From an uncultured Prevotellaceae bacterium (GTDB lineage: Bacteria > Bacteroidota > Bacteroidia > Bacteroidales > Muribaculaceae): a stretch of DNA of 37,900 nt. Shown piece after piece: positions 7,615-16,437 of this stretch (positions within the stretch are counted from its first letter, which is position 1; each line of letters starts with the position of its first letter). The DNA lies in assembly GCA_900314215.1 (NCBI GenBank), contig OMUK01000112.1, forward strand, positions 1 through 37,900, written 5' to 3'. A program made the translations under genes and the position numbers. The notes under the pieces are model-generated. The model did no database searches, was not told where the DNA came from, and was given only the letters and a program-made list of their open reading frames with translations.

Positions 7615-9081
7615 ATGACATTAAAAGAATTGAAACCAACCAACGTGTGGAGTATTTTTGACCAGATCACCAAAGTTCCCCGTCCGTCGGGCCGACTCGA
7701 CAAGATACGCGAGTGGCTTGTGAACTTCGCCAAAGAGCACGGCTTCGACCACAAGGTCGACGCTGTGGGCAACGTGGCCATGTTCCGCCCGGCTACCCCT
7801 GGCTATGAGAACGCCAAGAAGGTAGTGCTGCAAGGCCACATGGACATGGTGGCCGAGAAGCTGGCTTCGTCAAAGCATAACTTTGATACCGACCCCATCG
7901 AGACCATCATCGACGGCGAGTGGGTGCGTGCCAATGGCACCACGCTGGGCGCCGACGACGGCATGGGCCTGGCCCTGGCGCTGGCCGTGATGACCGACCC
8001 CGACATCAAGTGCGGCCCCATTGAGTTCCTGGCCACAGTCGACGAGGAGACCGGCCTCACCGGCGCGCTCAACATCAAGGCCGACATGCTGCAGGGCGAC
8101 TACCTGCTCAACCTCGACAGCGAGGACGACGGCATCATCACGATAGGCTGCGCCGGCGGTCTGGAATCGCTGGTATACTTCGACTACACTCCCGAGGCTG
8201 CTCCTGCCGACCTCGTGTACTTCCGCCTCAACCTGGCCAAGCTGCATGGCGGCCACTCGGGCAGCGACATCGAGAAGGGCTATGCCAGCGCCACCAAGCA
8301 AATCGCCCGCCTGCTCTATCGCCTGGAGCAGAAGATCGACTTCAGGCTGGCAAGCGTGAATGCCGGCAACCTGCACAACGCCATCGCTCACGACGCAGTG
8401 GCCGTGGTGGGTGTGAAACCTGCCGACAAAGAGGCACTCTCGGTTGAGCTCAATGCCTTCACCGCCGACATCAAGAATGAGTACAAGGCCACCGAGCCGG
8501 CCATGGAGATGCTGTGCGAGAGCGTCGACGCTCCCGCCACTGTGATCGACGCCGACACCGCCCGCCGCGTGATTGCAGCCGCCTATGTGGCTCAGCACGG
8601 CGTGTACTCGATGGATCACGACATCAAGGATCTCGTGGAGACGTCGACCAACTTTGCCAGCATCAAGACCCTCGAGAATGAGAAGACCATCTATATCGAG
8701 CACTTCACCCGCTCGTCGGTCGAGAGCCGCAAGTATGAGCTCGCTGGCCAAATCGAAGCCCTCTACAAGCTGGCTGGCGCCCGCAAGGTCGACTATGCCG
8801 GCGGCTACCAGGGCTGGCAGCCCAATGTGAACAGCAAGCTCCTGGCCGATGCTGTGGCCATGTGGGAGAAGCTCTACGGCGTGAAGCCCATCGTCAATGC
8901 CATCCACGCCGGTCTGGAGTGCGGCCTCTTCTTGCAGCAGGCACCTCACATGGAGATGATCTCCTACGGCCCCACGCTCGAGAATGTGCACTCGCCCCAA
9001 GAGCGTTGCCACATCCCGGCAGTGCAGAAGGCTTGGGACTTCACCGTGGCCCTGGTCGAGGCCATTGCCAACGAGAAGTAA
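7615..9081 (+). CDS. pepD: Aminoacyl-histidine dipeptidase (cytosol non-specific dipeptidase)
   Basis: A 488-residue M20-family metallopeptidase, the normal PepD length. Zinc ligands and catalytic residues are all visible: GHMDMV (His75, Asp77), LGADDG (Asp114 bridging), DEETGLTGA (Glu144 catalytic base, Glu145 ligand), LNLDSED (Asp168) and ENVHSPQER near the end (His459). The LHGGHSG segment belongs to the dimerisation/lid domain between the two halves of the catalytic domain. The enzyme hydrolyses dipeptides such as carnosine-like Xaa-His in the cytoplasm and feeds amino-acid recycling. It stands alone on its strand, with a hairpin at 9110-9147 behind it, so it is probably monocistronic. 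Confidence 0.95.
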   Translation: MTLKELKPTNVWSIFDQITKVPRPSGRLDKIREWLVNFAKEHGFDHKVDAVGNVAMFRPATPGYENAKKVVLQGHMDMVAEKLASSKHNFDTDPIETIIDGEWVRANGTTLGADDGMGLALALAVMTDPDIKCGPIEFLATVDEETGLTGALNIKADMLQGDYLLNLDSEDDGIITIGCAGGLESLVYFDYTPEAAPADLVYFRLNLAKLHGGHSGSDIEKGYASATKQIARLLYRLEQKIDFRLASVNAGNLHNAIAHDAVAVVGVKPADKEALSVELNAFTADIKNEYKATEPAMEMLCESVDAPATVIDADTARRVIAAAYVAQHGVYSMDHDIKDLVETSTNFASIKTLENEKTIYIEHFTRSSVESRKYELAGQIEALYKLAGARKVDYAGGYQGWQPNVNSKLLADAVAMWEKLYGVKPIVNAIHAGLECGLFLQQAPHMEMISYGPTLENVHSPQERCHIPAVQKAWDFTVALVEAIANEK

Positions 9082-9109
9082 TCCCCGTCACGATTTCATG
9101 ACACCACAC

Positions 9110-9147
9110 AGAGCCTTGGGAGCCACCGCAGTGGCACCCGAGGCTCT
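9110..9147 (+). terminator. Hairpin after pepD
   Basis: AGAGCCT (9110-9116) pairs with AGGCTCT (9141-9147) around an inner GCCAC/GTGGC stem (9122-9126, 9131-9135) with a CGCA loop. The hairpin is long but lacks a following T run, so it may terminate poorly or protect the 3' end. The rest of 9082-9345 shows no gene. Confidence 0.5.
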
Positions 9148-9345
9148 GCCTTGTTACGCCCCCGCTGGCCATGGCGGGCGCGGCATCAATTGCGGCCAGG
9201 AGAAGCCCGACACCGACACACAGGCCCGAGGCCGGCCAATACGGTTTGTCACAGTTTACTGTCCTATTTGACTGCGCTTTTACTCGTTGTGGATTGTAAA
9301 AACTTAAAACTTAATAAAAGATTTCGTTTGGCGCAGTTTTTGCAG

Positions 9346-9353
9346 TACCTTTG
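9346..9353 (+). promoter_or_regulatory. -7 box for the rsfS-ftsH unit
   Basis: TACCTTTG is a perfect TAnnTTTG and lies 25 bases before the rsfS start. The nearest TTG (9328-9330) is only 15 bases upstream, so the -33 contact is weak or different. Confidence 0.55.
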
Positions 9354-9378
9354 TAAAATATTATTACACTGCATAAGT

Positions 9379-9738
9379 ATGACTGAAAACGAAACATTAG
9401 TACAAGCGATTATCGAGGGTATCCAAGAGAAGAAAGGACACGACATCGTGCACGTCGACATGAGCGATATCGACACTGCCGCCACACGCGACTTTGTGAT
9501 ATGCACAGGCACAAGCACCATGCACGTCGACGCCGTGGCCGACAGCGTGCGCGAGTATGTGGAGAAGAAGCTGGGCACGCGCCCCTTCAACTACGACGGC
9601 TACCAGAACTCGCAATGGATTGTGCTCGACTATGGCACAGTATATGTGCACGTGTTCCTGCCCGACTACCGCGTGCGCTACAATCTCGAGGAGCTGTGGG
9701 CCGACGCCAAGGTCACACGCATCCCCGACTTGGATTGA
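9379..9738 (+). CDS. rsfS: Ribosome silencing factor RsfS
   Basis: A 119-residue protein of the RsfS (DUF143, Iojap) family at its usual length. Recognisable parts are the N-terminal helix, the central DFVICTGTSTMHVDAVAD segment, and YDGYQNSQWIVLDYGTVYVHVF followed by YNLEELWADA near the end. RsfS binds ribosomal protein uL14 and blocks joining of the two subunits when nutrients run low. I chose ATG 9379 because the family similarity starts there and the TACCTTTG box is just upstream. In many Bacteroidetes rsfS directly precedes ftsH, and the same order is kept here with a 123-base gap. Confidence 0.93.
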   Translation: MTENETLVQAIIEGIQEKKGHDIVHVDMSDIDTAATRDFVICTGTSTMHVDAVADSVREYVEKKLGTRPFNYDGYQNSQWIVLDYGTVYVHVFLPDYRVRYNLEELWADAKVTRIPDLD

Positions 9739-9779
9739 TACAACTTTGTCAAAGATATCACAGAGAGAAAAGAAAACAA

Positions 9780-9860
9780 ATGGGGAAACGATTCGGCCCA
9801 GGCCAGCACTCAAGAAGCGGCGGGCGAGAGGCACGCATCGATAAAAATTTAGAAAAATAA
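9780..9860 (+). CDS. Putative 26-residue basic leader ORF ahead of ftsH
   Basis: ATG 9780 opens a 26-codon frame (MGKRFGPGQHSRSGGREARI then DKNLEK) whose TAA ends one base before the ftsH ATG. It is rich in R, K and G and has no recognisable domain. The tight spacing would allow translational coupling to ftsH. It could equally be a chance frame in the rsfS-ftsH gap. Conservation in relatives would decide. Confidence 0.3.
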   Translation: MGKRFGPGQHSRSGGREARIDKNLEK

Positions 9861-9861
9861 A

Positions 9862-12800
9862 ATGGCTGGTATATTCAACAACAACGATAACAACAACGGC
9901 GCGCAGGGCAAGCGGTTCCGCTTCAACATCTACTGGATGTATGCCCTCTTGCTCTTTGGCCTGCTTGCCTACTGGATGTATGGTGCCGACGGCAGCAGCC
10001 AAAGCAAGGAGGTGACGTGGACCGACTTCCAGACCTGGGTTGAAAAGAAAGGCGTGTCAAAGATTGTGGTGCACGCCAATAAGAACGAGGCCGAGGCCTT
10101 CCTGACGCCAGCGATGGCCAAGCAGGTGTTTGGCCCCAACTATCATGCCCAGCAAGGAGCAACGCCCACCATCATTGCCACCATCCCGTCGAGCGACAAA
10201 TTTGAAGACAAGGTCGACAAGTGGCAACAGACGGGCGTCTTCAACGGCAAAATCGAGTATAAAAACGACAGCGACTTCACCAATCTGCTCATCGCCTGGG
10301 GACCACTCATCTTGCTCGTGGTCTTCTGGATATGGATCATGCGCGGCATGGGAGGCCGCAACGGCGGTGGCGGCGTGTTCAACGTGGGCCGCAGCCGTGC
10401 CAAGCTCCACGTCAAGGACAAGGACAAGAGCAAGGAGGTGACCTTTGCCGACGTGGCCGGCATGGAAAAGGAGAAAAAAGAGGTGTCGGAGATTGTGGAG
10501 TTTCTCAAGAACCCCAAGCAATACACCGACCTGGGCGGCACCATACCCAAGGGCGTGCTGCTCGTGGGCCCTCCAGGCACCGGCAAGACCCTGCTGGCCA
10601 AGGCTGTGGCCGGCGAGGCACAAGTGCCCTTCTTCTCAATGGCAGGTAGCGACTTTGTAGAGATGTTTGTGGGCGTGGGCGCCAGCCGCGTGCGCGACAT
10701 GTTCCGCGAGGCCAAGGAGAAAGCACCCTGCATCGTCTTTATCGACGAGATCGACGCCATAGGCCGCGCCCGCAGCCGCAAGAATGACTTTGCCGCCAAC
10801 GATGAGCGCGAGAACACCCTCAACCAGCTGCTCACCGAGATGGACGGCTTCGGCAACAACAGCGGCGTGATTGTGCTGGCCGCCACCAACCGTGCCGACG
10901 TGCTCGACAAGGCTCTGCTGCGCGCTGGCCGATTTGACCGCCAAATCTATATAGGCAACCCCAGCGTGCAAGACCGCGCCGACATCTTCAAGGTGCACCT
11001 CAGGAATGTGAAAATCGACGGCAGCGTCGACCTCGACAAGCTGGCCCGCATGACCGCAGGCCTCTCGGGCGCCGACATCGCCAACATATGCAACGAGGCC
11101 GCCCTGCTGGCTGCCCGCGCCAAGAAGAAAGCTGTGCAGCAGCCCGACTTCTACGCCGCCATCGACCGCGTCACGCGGCAGCTCGACAAGCCCACCCGCA
11201 TGACCGACACCGTGACCTTTGCCGACGTGGCCGGCATGGAGAAGCCCAAGAAGGAAGTGGCCGAGATCATCTCCTTCCTGCGCAACCCCAAGATGTTTAC
11301 CCGCCTGGGCGGCAAGATACCGCGCGGCGTGCTGCTCGTGGGCCCTCCAGGCTCGGGCAAGACGCTGCTGGCCAAGGCCGTGGCAGGCGAGGCACATGTA
11401 CCCTTCTTCTCAACCTCGGCAGCCGAGTTCCAAGGCGAGTTTATGGGCTCGGGCGTGAGCCGCGTGCGCGAGCTCTTCCGCAACGCCAAGGAGAAGGCGC
11501 CGTGCATCATCTTTATCGACGAAATCGACGCCATAGGCAGCCGCTCCAACCGCAACGGCGAGCGCGAGATCACCCTCAACCAGCTGCTGGCCGAGATGGA
11601 CGGCTATGGCACCAACAACGGCGTGATCGTGATGGGCGCCACCAATCGCGTGGAACTCATCGACAAGGCCCTGGTGCGCCCCGGCCGATTTGACCGCAAG
11701 ATATATGTGGGCTTCCCCGAGTTGAAAGACCGCGAGGAAATCTTCAACCTCTACCTCAAGCGCATCACCACCGACGACAGCGTCGACGCCAAGGAGCTCG
11801 CCCGCAAGGCATCGGGCTTCTCGGGCGCCGAGATAAGCAACGTGTGCAACGACGCCGCCGTGCAGTCGGCCGGCGCCGGTCACGAGAGTGTGACCCAAGA
11901 CGACCTGCTCAAGTCGATCGAGAAGGTGCGCAAGGGCCTTGACTACGACACCAAGCTGGCCAACACCGTCACATTCGACGACATAGCCGGCATCACCAAG
12001 CCCAAGAGCAAGATATTGCAAATCGTCGACTTCTTGAAGCGTCCCGAGCACTACACCCGCCTGGGCGGCAAGATACCGCGCGGCGTGCTGCTCTCGGGTC
12101 CCACCGGCACCGGCAAGACCCTGCTGGCCAAGGCTGTGGCCAACGAGGCCGACGTGCCCTTTATCACCGCATCGGGTCCCGACCTGGCCAACATATACGG
12201 CGACCCCATACAGCGCCTGCACGAGATATTCCGCGAGGCGCGGGAGAAGTCGCCCTGTGTGGTCTTTATCGACGAGATCGAGGCCATAGGCGCCAAGCGC
12301 AGCGAGGTGGCTGCCGACCAGAGCCGCACGCCGGCCCTCTCGCAGCTGCTCATCGAGATGGACGGCATGGGCACCAATAGCGGCGTGATTGTGATGGCCG
12401 CCTGCAACAACCAGGACACGCTCGACAAGTCGCTCCTGCGACCCGGCCGCCTCGACCGCCACATCTATGTGGGCCAGCCCAACCAGCAAGAGCGTGTGGA
12501 AATCTTCAGCCTCTATCTCAAGCACGTGAAGCTTGCCCACGACGTGAAAATCGAGGACTTAGCCAAGAAGACGTCGGGCTTCTCGGGCGCCGACATCTCC
12601 AAGGTGTGCAACGACGCCGCCCTGGCCGCCGCCAGCAACGACGACGACACGGCCGTGTCGATCAAGCACTTCGACGAGGCCATCGAGAACCTGCGCAAGG
12701 GCCTGGAGGACAAGCACACCGAGGTGGGCACCATCACATTTGACGACGTGGCCGGCATGGACGAGGCCAAGCACGAGGTGACCGAGATTGTCGACTTCTT

Positions 12801-14316
12801 GAAGAATCCTGCAAAATATGGCCGACTGGGCGGCAAGGTGCCCAAGGGTGCCCTGCTCGTGGGCCCTCCAGGCACCGGCAAGACCATGCTGGCACGCGCT
12901 GTGGCCGGCGAGGCCCAAGTGCCCTTCTTCTCCCGGTCGGGCTCTGAGTTTGTAGAGAAGTTTGTGGGCGTGGGCGCCAGCCGCGTGCGCGAGCTCTTCA
13001 ACGAAGCCAAGGAGAAAGCTCCCTGCGTGGTCTTTATCGACGAGATCGACGCCGTGGGCGCAGCCCGCAGCAACGAGGGCTTCAACAGCGAGCACGACCA
13101 GACGCTCAACCAGCTGCTCACCGAGATGGACGGCATCGACGGCGACGCCGGCGTGATTGTGCTGGCCGCCACCAACCGCGAGGACATCCTCGACCCGGCA
13201 CTGCTGCGCCCCGGCCGATTTGACCGCAAGGTGCACGTGAGCCTGCCCGCCCTCCCCGACCGCGAGGCCATCTTCAAGGTGCACCTCAAGAAGAAAGTGG
13301 TCGACCCCAGCGTCGACCTCAACCTGCTGGCCCGCCAGACGACCGGCATGAGCGGCGCCGACATAGCCAACGTGTGCAACGAGGCCGCCATCATCGCCGC
13401 CCGCCGCAACGCTCCCGCCATAGCCATGCAAGACTTCGGCGAGGCTATCGACAAGGTGACCATGGGCTTGGAAAACAAGTCGATGCTGCTCACCAAGCAA
13501 GACAAATATGAGACAGCCGTGCACGAGGCCGGCCACACCACCGTGATATGGCACCTGCAATATGCCCAGCCGCTGGTCAAGATATCGATTGTGCCTCGCG
13601 GCCAGGCCCTGGGTGTGAACCTCACCATGCCCGAGGAGCGCGTGAGCGTGAACAAGCAAGGCTTCCTCGACGAGATATGCACCTTCATGGGCGGCCGCGC
13701 CGCCGAGGAGCTCTTCCTGGGCACCATAGGCGCCGGCGCGCTCAACGACATGCAGCAGGCCACGCGCATCGCCCGCAACATGGTGGTGTACTACGGCATG
13801 AGCGAGAAGATGCCCAACATCTCCTACTACGACCCCAAGGGCCAAATGGGCTCGCACCCCTACAGCGACGAGCGCGCCCACGTGATCGACGAGGAGATTT
13901 CGCGCATCGTCAACGAGCAATACCAGCGTGCCAAGGCCATCATCAGCAAGTATGCCGAGGGACACCACAAGGTGGTCGACGAGCTCATGGACAAGGAGGT
14001 GATTTATGCCGCCGACGTGGAGCGCATCTTCGGTCCACGTCCCTGGCCAAGCCGCACCGAGGAATTGCAGAAGATAGCCGAGGAGCGCAAGCGCAAGGCC
14101 GATGCCGAGCGCAAGGCCCAAGAGCAAGCCGAAATGCAACGGCAAGCAGAGGAAGAGAAGCAGCGCAAGGCACAAGAGGAGGCACAGCGCAAGGACCAAG
14201 AAGAAGAGGCACAGAAGCAAGCCCAGCAGCAGGCCGCCACGCCCAGCGACGACGACTCGCCCGCAACCCCTCCCGACGAGCCCTCGCAAGAGATGCCTCC
14301 AAAGTTTGACAAATAA
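9862..14316 (+). CDS. ftsH: FtsH-type membrane zinc protease with four tandem AAA+ modules
   Basis: A 1484-residue protein; usual FtsH is roughly 600-720. The N-terminus is normal: helix 1 (about 23-40), a periplasmic FtsH-ext domain, helix 2 (about 141-160) and a GMGG linker. Four FtsH-type AAA+ modules follow, starting near residues 193, 451, 703 and 958. Walker A lysines are 242, 500, 752 and 1007; Walker B glutamates are 296, 554, 805 and 1061; all four have an LxRxGRxDR arginine-finger motif. Pore loops are MFVG, EFMG, IYGD and KFVG. One M41 protease domain follows: HEAGH (His1221, Glu1222, His1225) with Asp1296 as third zinc ligand. The tail (about 1390-1484) is a K/E/Q/A-rich predicted coiled coil with an acidic Pro-rich end. 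Inference: ATP-driven extraction and degradation of membrane proteins by a multi-tier or pseudo-hexameric motor. Confidence 0.93.
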   Translation: MAGIFNNNDNNNGAQGKRFRFNIYWMYALLLFGLLAYWMYGADGSSQSKEVTWTDFQTWVEKKGVSKIVVHANKNEAEAFLTPAMAKQVFGPNYHAQQGATPTIIATIPSSDKFEDKVDKWQQTGVFNGKIEYKNDSDFTNLLIAWGPLILLVVFWIWIMRGMGGRNGGGGVFNVGRSRAKLHVKDKDKSKEVTFADVAGMEKEKKEVSEIVEFLKNPKQYTDLGGTIPKGVLLVGPPGTGKTLLAKAVAGEAQVPFFSMAGSDFVEMFVGVGASRVRDMFREAKEKAPCIVFIDEIDAIGRARSRKNDFAANDERENTLNQLLTEMDGFGNNSGVIVLAATNRADVLDKALLRAGRFDRQIYIGNPSVQDRADIFKVHLRNVKIDGSVDLDKLARMTAGLSGADIANICNEAALLAARAKKKAVQQPDFYAAIDRVTRQLDKPTRMTDTVTFADVAGMEKPKKEVAEIISFLRNPKMFTRLGGKIPRGVLLVGPPGSGKTLLAKAVAGEAHVPFFSTSAAEFQGEFMGSGVSRVRELFRNAKEKAPCIIFIDEIDAIGSRSNRNGEREITLNQLLAEMDGYGTNNGVIVMGATNRVELIDKALVRPGRFDRKIYVGFPELKDREEIFNLYLKRITTDDSVDAKELARKASGFSGAEISNVCNDAAVQSAGAGHESVTQDDLLKSIEKVRKGLDYDTKLANTVTFDDIAGITKPKSKILQIVDFLKRPEHYTRLGGKIPRGVLLSGPTGTGKTLLAKAVANEADVPFITASGPDLANIYGDPIQRLHEIFREAREKSPCVVFIDEIEAIGAKRSEVAADQSRTPALSQLLIEMDGMGTNSGVIVMAACNNQDTLDKSLLRPGRLDRHIYVGQPNQQERVEIFSLYLKHVKLAHDVKIEDLAKKTSGFSGADISKVCNDAALAAASNDDDTAVSIKHFDEAIENLRKGLEDKHTEVGTITFDDVAGMDEAKHEVTEIVDFLKNPAKYGRLGGKVPKGALLVGPPGTGKTMLARAVAGEAQVPFFSRSGSEFVEKFVGVGASRVRELFNEAKEKAPCVVFIDEIDAVGAARSNEGFNSEHDQTLNQLLTEMDGIDGDAGVIVLAATNREDILDPALLRPGRFDRKVHVSLPALPDREAIFKVHLKKKVVDPSVDLNLLARQTTGMSGADIANVCNEAAIIAARRNAPAIAMQDFGEAIDKVTMGLENKSMLLTKQDKYETAVHEAGHTTVIWHLQYAQPLVKISIVPRGQALGVNLTMPEERVSVNKQGFLDEICTFMGGRAAEELFLGTIGAGALNDMQQATRIARNMVVYYGMSEKMPNISYYDPKGQMGSHPYSDERAHVIDEEISRIVNEQYQRAKAIISKYAEGHHKVVDELMDKEVIYAADVERIFGPRPWPSRTEELQKIAEERKRKADAERKAQEQAEMQRQAEEEKQRKAQEEAQRKDQEEEAQKQAQQQAATPSDDDSPATPPDEPSQEMPPKFDK
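10438..13460 (+). repeat. Four tandem copies of a roughly 765-bp AAA+ coding unit
   Basis: The units start near 10438, 11212, 11968 and 12733, and their Walker A lysine codons are 774, 756 and 765 bases apart. Long exact matches survive: 33 bases shared by 10558-10590 and 12853-12885, 32 bases by 10666-10697 and 12961-12992, and 39 bases by 11299-11337 and 12055-12093. The proteins differ clearly elsewhere, so this is not an assembly duplication. Confidence 0.9.
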
Positions 14317-14342
14317 AGAAATTTGATATCGCTACATGCTTG

Positions 14343-14380
14343 ATGGCGGCGCAGCAACCCTGCGCCGCCATTTTGTTTTC
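14343..14380 (+). terminator. Intrinsic terminator after ftsH
   Basis: A perfect 11-bp stem (14343-14353 with 14361-14371, 7-base loop) followed by TTTGTTTTC, 26 bases past the ftsH stop. It ends the rsfS-ftsH transcript, so no cdsA-like gene follows as in some relatives. Confidence 0.9.
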
Positions 14381-14462
14381 TTCCGCACCAAGTCACCGCT
14401 GTGCCAGCCTGGCTATGATGGGAGTGAACATGCCGCTCTTAACGTCAGAATGGATATTTGTT

Positions 14463-16193
14463 CTATGGAATTACTTCGTCGTACTTCACCAGATCACACC
14501 CCTTAATTTGGACGACGACGAGATGCAACGTGGTGCCATGAAGCATAGACCGCAACTTCTCATCCTGGGCATAACACTTGATTTGTTCCACAGCATCATC
14601 CCATTGCTTTCGTGCTTCGGCATCCGTGGCATTGGCCTTCAGATACTTCAACTCCAAAATGTAGCTGTGTGAGGCATGAAGCCAGGCATGAATGTCAGGC
14701 AAAAGGAAGAAGTCGCAGTAGCCGTGATTGAGTTCCTGCTCTGGTGCCACAGCATAGTAATTGGTCAAGTTCAGATAGGCCGTCATGAAGCCTTGCAGGT
14801 TGCGCTCACCCTCGACAAGCTGCCGCACGGATGTGGTGTCGTGATAGGCCTTGCAGATGGTTTCAATCAACGGGCGCCAGTTACCGTCACGCGCGGCAAA
14901 TTTGAAACACTCCTTCAGGTCGTCCAAATTAAGCGCGTCGATGGACTGGTACTCCTGCAACAAGTAGTTATAGTATTGCTTGCGTACATTGTTGTTAGGA
15001 ATGACGAGCTTCAGCATATCCCAGTCCACCCCGCCAATGGTGAGCATGCCGTAATAATAGAGCAGACTGATGAAGTTGCCGTATTCCATCATTCGCTCCG
15101 CAGGGAAGTGGCTCACCAGCTGACCGATGATGTAGCCATCCTCAACAATCTTATGGATGGTACTGATGCGCTTGCTCTTGGACTGGTCAATCTCGACGAG
15201 CCGCTGCAGTTTAACGTAATCAGTACCCGTGTTGGCATCAAGCATCTCCTTAGGGCGCTTGCCTTTATTGACAAGACTGTCAAGATAATAGCATACCATG
15301 TCACTGTTGAAGACACTTGGCTCACGACCAAAACTTTCCTCGGCAAAGCAATAATTGTCATACCACGGCTTCATGTCGGCAATGATTTCCTCCTCGCTCT
15401 GCTTAATGGCGCCAGCATCCTTATAGTAGCGTATCATCTGTCGGACTTCTTCCTCCGAAAACCCCAGCATCTGATTGAATCGCTCATCCATCGTTATATT
15501 TAGGGCTATATTGTAGCCGCTTGTCAAGTCGTCAAGCGTAATGGGAGAGACACCAAGCATGATGATGCGCTTAAACGTGGCTTTGAAAATCTTGAAGATG
15601 TCACGGTAGAAACCTGTGCCATGAGTCAAATCATGATAAGCCTGCTGCCCCTTCACATTTAGAACATTGTTGGTGAAGTTGTCATATTCATCAACAATGA
15701 GATAAAGTGGAAGCTGAAGCAATTCGGCTGTTGAGCGTAAAGCATTCAACTTTGGGATAGAAGCATGTTCGTTCTTTATCATTTCCACCTTATCCTGGCC
15801 AAAGTACTTTACATGAGCCTCAACAAATTTGTTTATCTCTTGGTCGCAATATCTATTGAAGTTCTCCTCCAATCTCTCAACATCGCTTCCGACCAATGAG
15901 AAATCAAGATGCAACACCAGATACTGATTATGATACACTGTGGAATGAGAATCGACATAGAGCCCTTGGAACCACTGTTCAAAGTCATCCTTGTCGTTGA
16001 CGTCATAATAAGCCTCCAGCATACTTAGAAACAGGCTCTTGCCGAACCGGCGGGGCCGGGCAAGGAAAAGGAAGTTGCCGGCGTCCTCCAGTTTCTGAAA
16101 ATACATCGTCTTATCGACCAAATATTTGTTCTCCTTCCTGATTTGTTTGAAATCAGATATGCCGTAAGGTATAAGTTTTATCTTATCTGCCAT
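14463..16193 (-). CDS. AAA-ATPase-like / PD-(D/E)XK nuclease-like protein
   Basis: A 576-residue protein of the two-domain family common and often multicopy in Bacteroidetes (AAA-ATPase_like plus PDDEXK_9). The N-terminus IPYGISDFKQIRKENKYLVD is characteristic, followed by a Walker A variant ARPRRFGKS and a Walker B-like YLIVDEYDNF. The C-terminal nuclease-like core shows Asp494 (GYCDFF) and ELK (Glu514, Lys516), the D...ExK pattern. The biological role of the family is not settled; defence and mobile-element links have been proposed. I chose ATG 16193 because the upstream alternative is a TTG. GC content is lower than in the flanking genes, suggesting a more recent arrival. It is convergent with ftsH, with 82 bases between it and the ftsH terminator. 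Confidence 0.85.
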   Translation of the reverse strand: MADKIKLIPYGISDFKQIRKENKYLVDKTMYFQKLEDAGNFLFLARPRRFGKSLFLSMLEAYYDVNDKDDFEQWFQGLYVDSHSTVYHNQYLVLHLDFSLVGSDVERLEENFNRYCDQEINKFVEAHVKYFGQDKVEMIKNEHASIPKLNALRSTAELLQLPLYLIVDEYDNFTNNVLNVKGQQAYHDLTHGTGFYRDIFKIFKATFKRIIMLGVSPITLDDLTSGYNIALNITMDERFNQMLGFSEEEVRQMIRYYKDAGAIKQSEEEIIADMKPWYDNYCFAEESFGREPSVFNSDMVCYYLDSLVNKGKRPKEMLDANTGTDYVKLQRLVEIDQSKSKRISTIHKIVEDGYIIGQLVSHFPAERMMEYGNFISLLYYYGMLTIGGVDWDMLKLVIPNNNVRKQYYNYLLQEYQSIDALNLDDLKECFKFAARDGNWRPLIETICKAYHDTTSVRQLVEGERNLQGFMTAYLNLTNYYAVAPEQELNHGYCDFFLLPDIHAWLHASHSYILELKYLKANATDAEARKQWDDAVEQIKCYAQDEKLRSMLHGTTLHLVVVQIKGCDLVKYDEVIP

Positions 16194-16330
16194 TGCTTTC
16201 AATCTTTATTAAGCCGCGTAATCATTCCTTAACAGAATTGGATGCTAAAGATACGCAAAATAAATCAAAGCGCAAAAGAGAATCGGGAGAATTGGGAATT
16301 AGGCGCATGGCTATTGGCGGGGGTGGGAAT

Positions 16331-16361
16331 TTGCCAGTTTGCCAATTTTGTTGTAACTTTG
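16331..16361 (+). promoter_or_regulatory. Promoter of the pdxA-led operon
   Basis: TTG (16331-16333), 20 bases, then TAACTTTG (16354-16361): a full match to the Bacteroidetes promoter pattern. It lies 76 bases before the pdxA start. The rest of 16194-16437 shows no gene. Confidence 0.75.
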
Positions 16362-16437
16362 ACAAATATTATGTAGCATGGCAAGTTGTGCCATCGAGTG
16401 GCATGCGTGTGCTATGTACTTAACTATTTGATTCTTA

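Noticed and set aside
10438-13460. Assembly duplication as the cause of four AAA+ modules
   Set aside because: The modules differ at many residues and have different spacings (258, 252, 255 residues), so they are not copies made by misassembly.
12559-14289. Minus-strand open frames opposite ftsH
   Set aside because: Shadow frames created by the repeated AAA+ coding units; no start signals or domains.
14463-16193. The AAA/PD-(D/E)XK protein as part of a defence island
   Set aside because: No other defence-type genes are nearby; this family is common and scattered in Bacteroidetes genomes.
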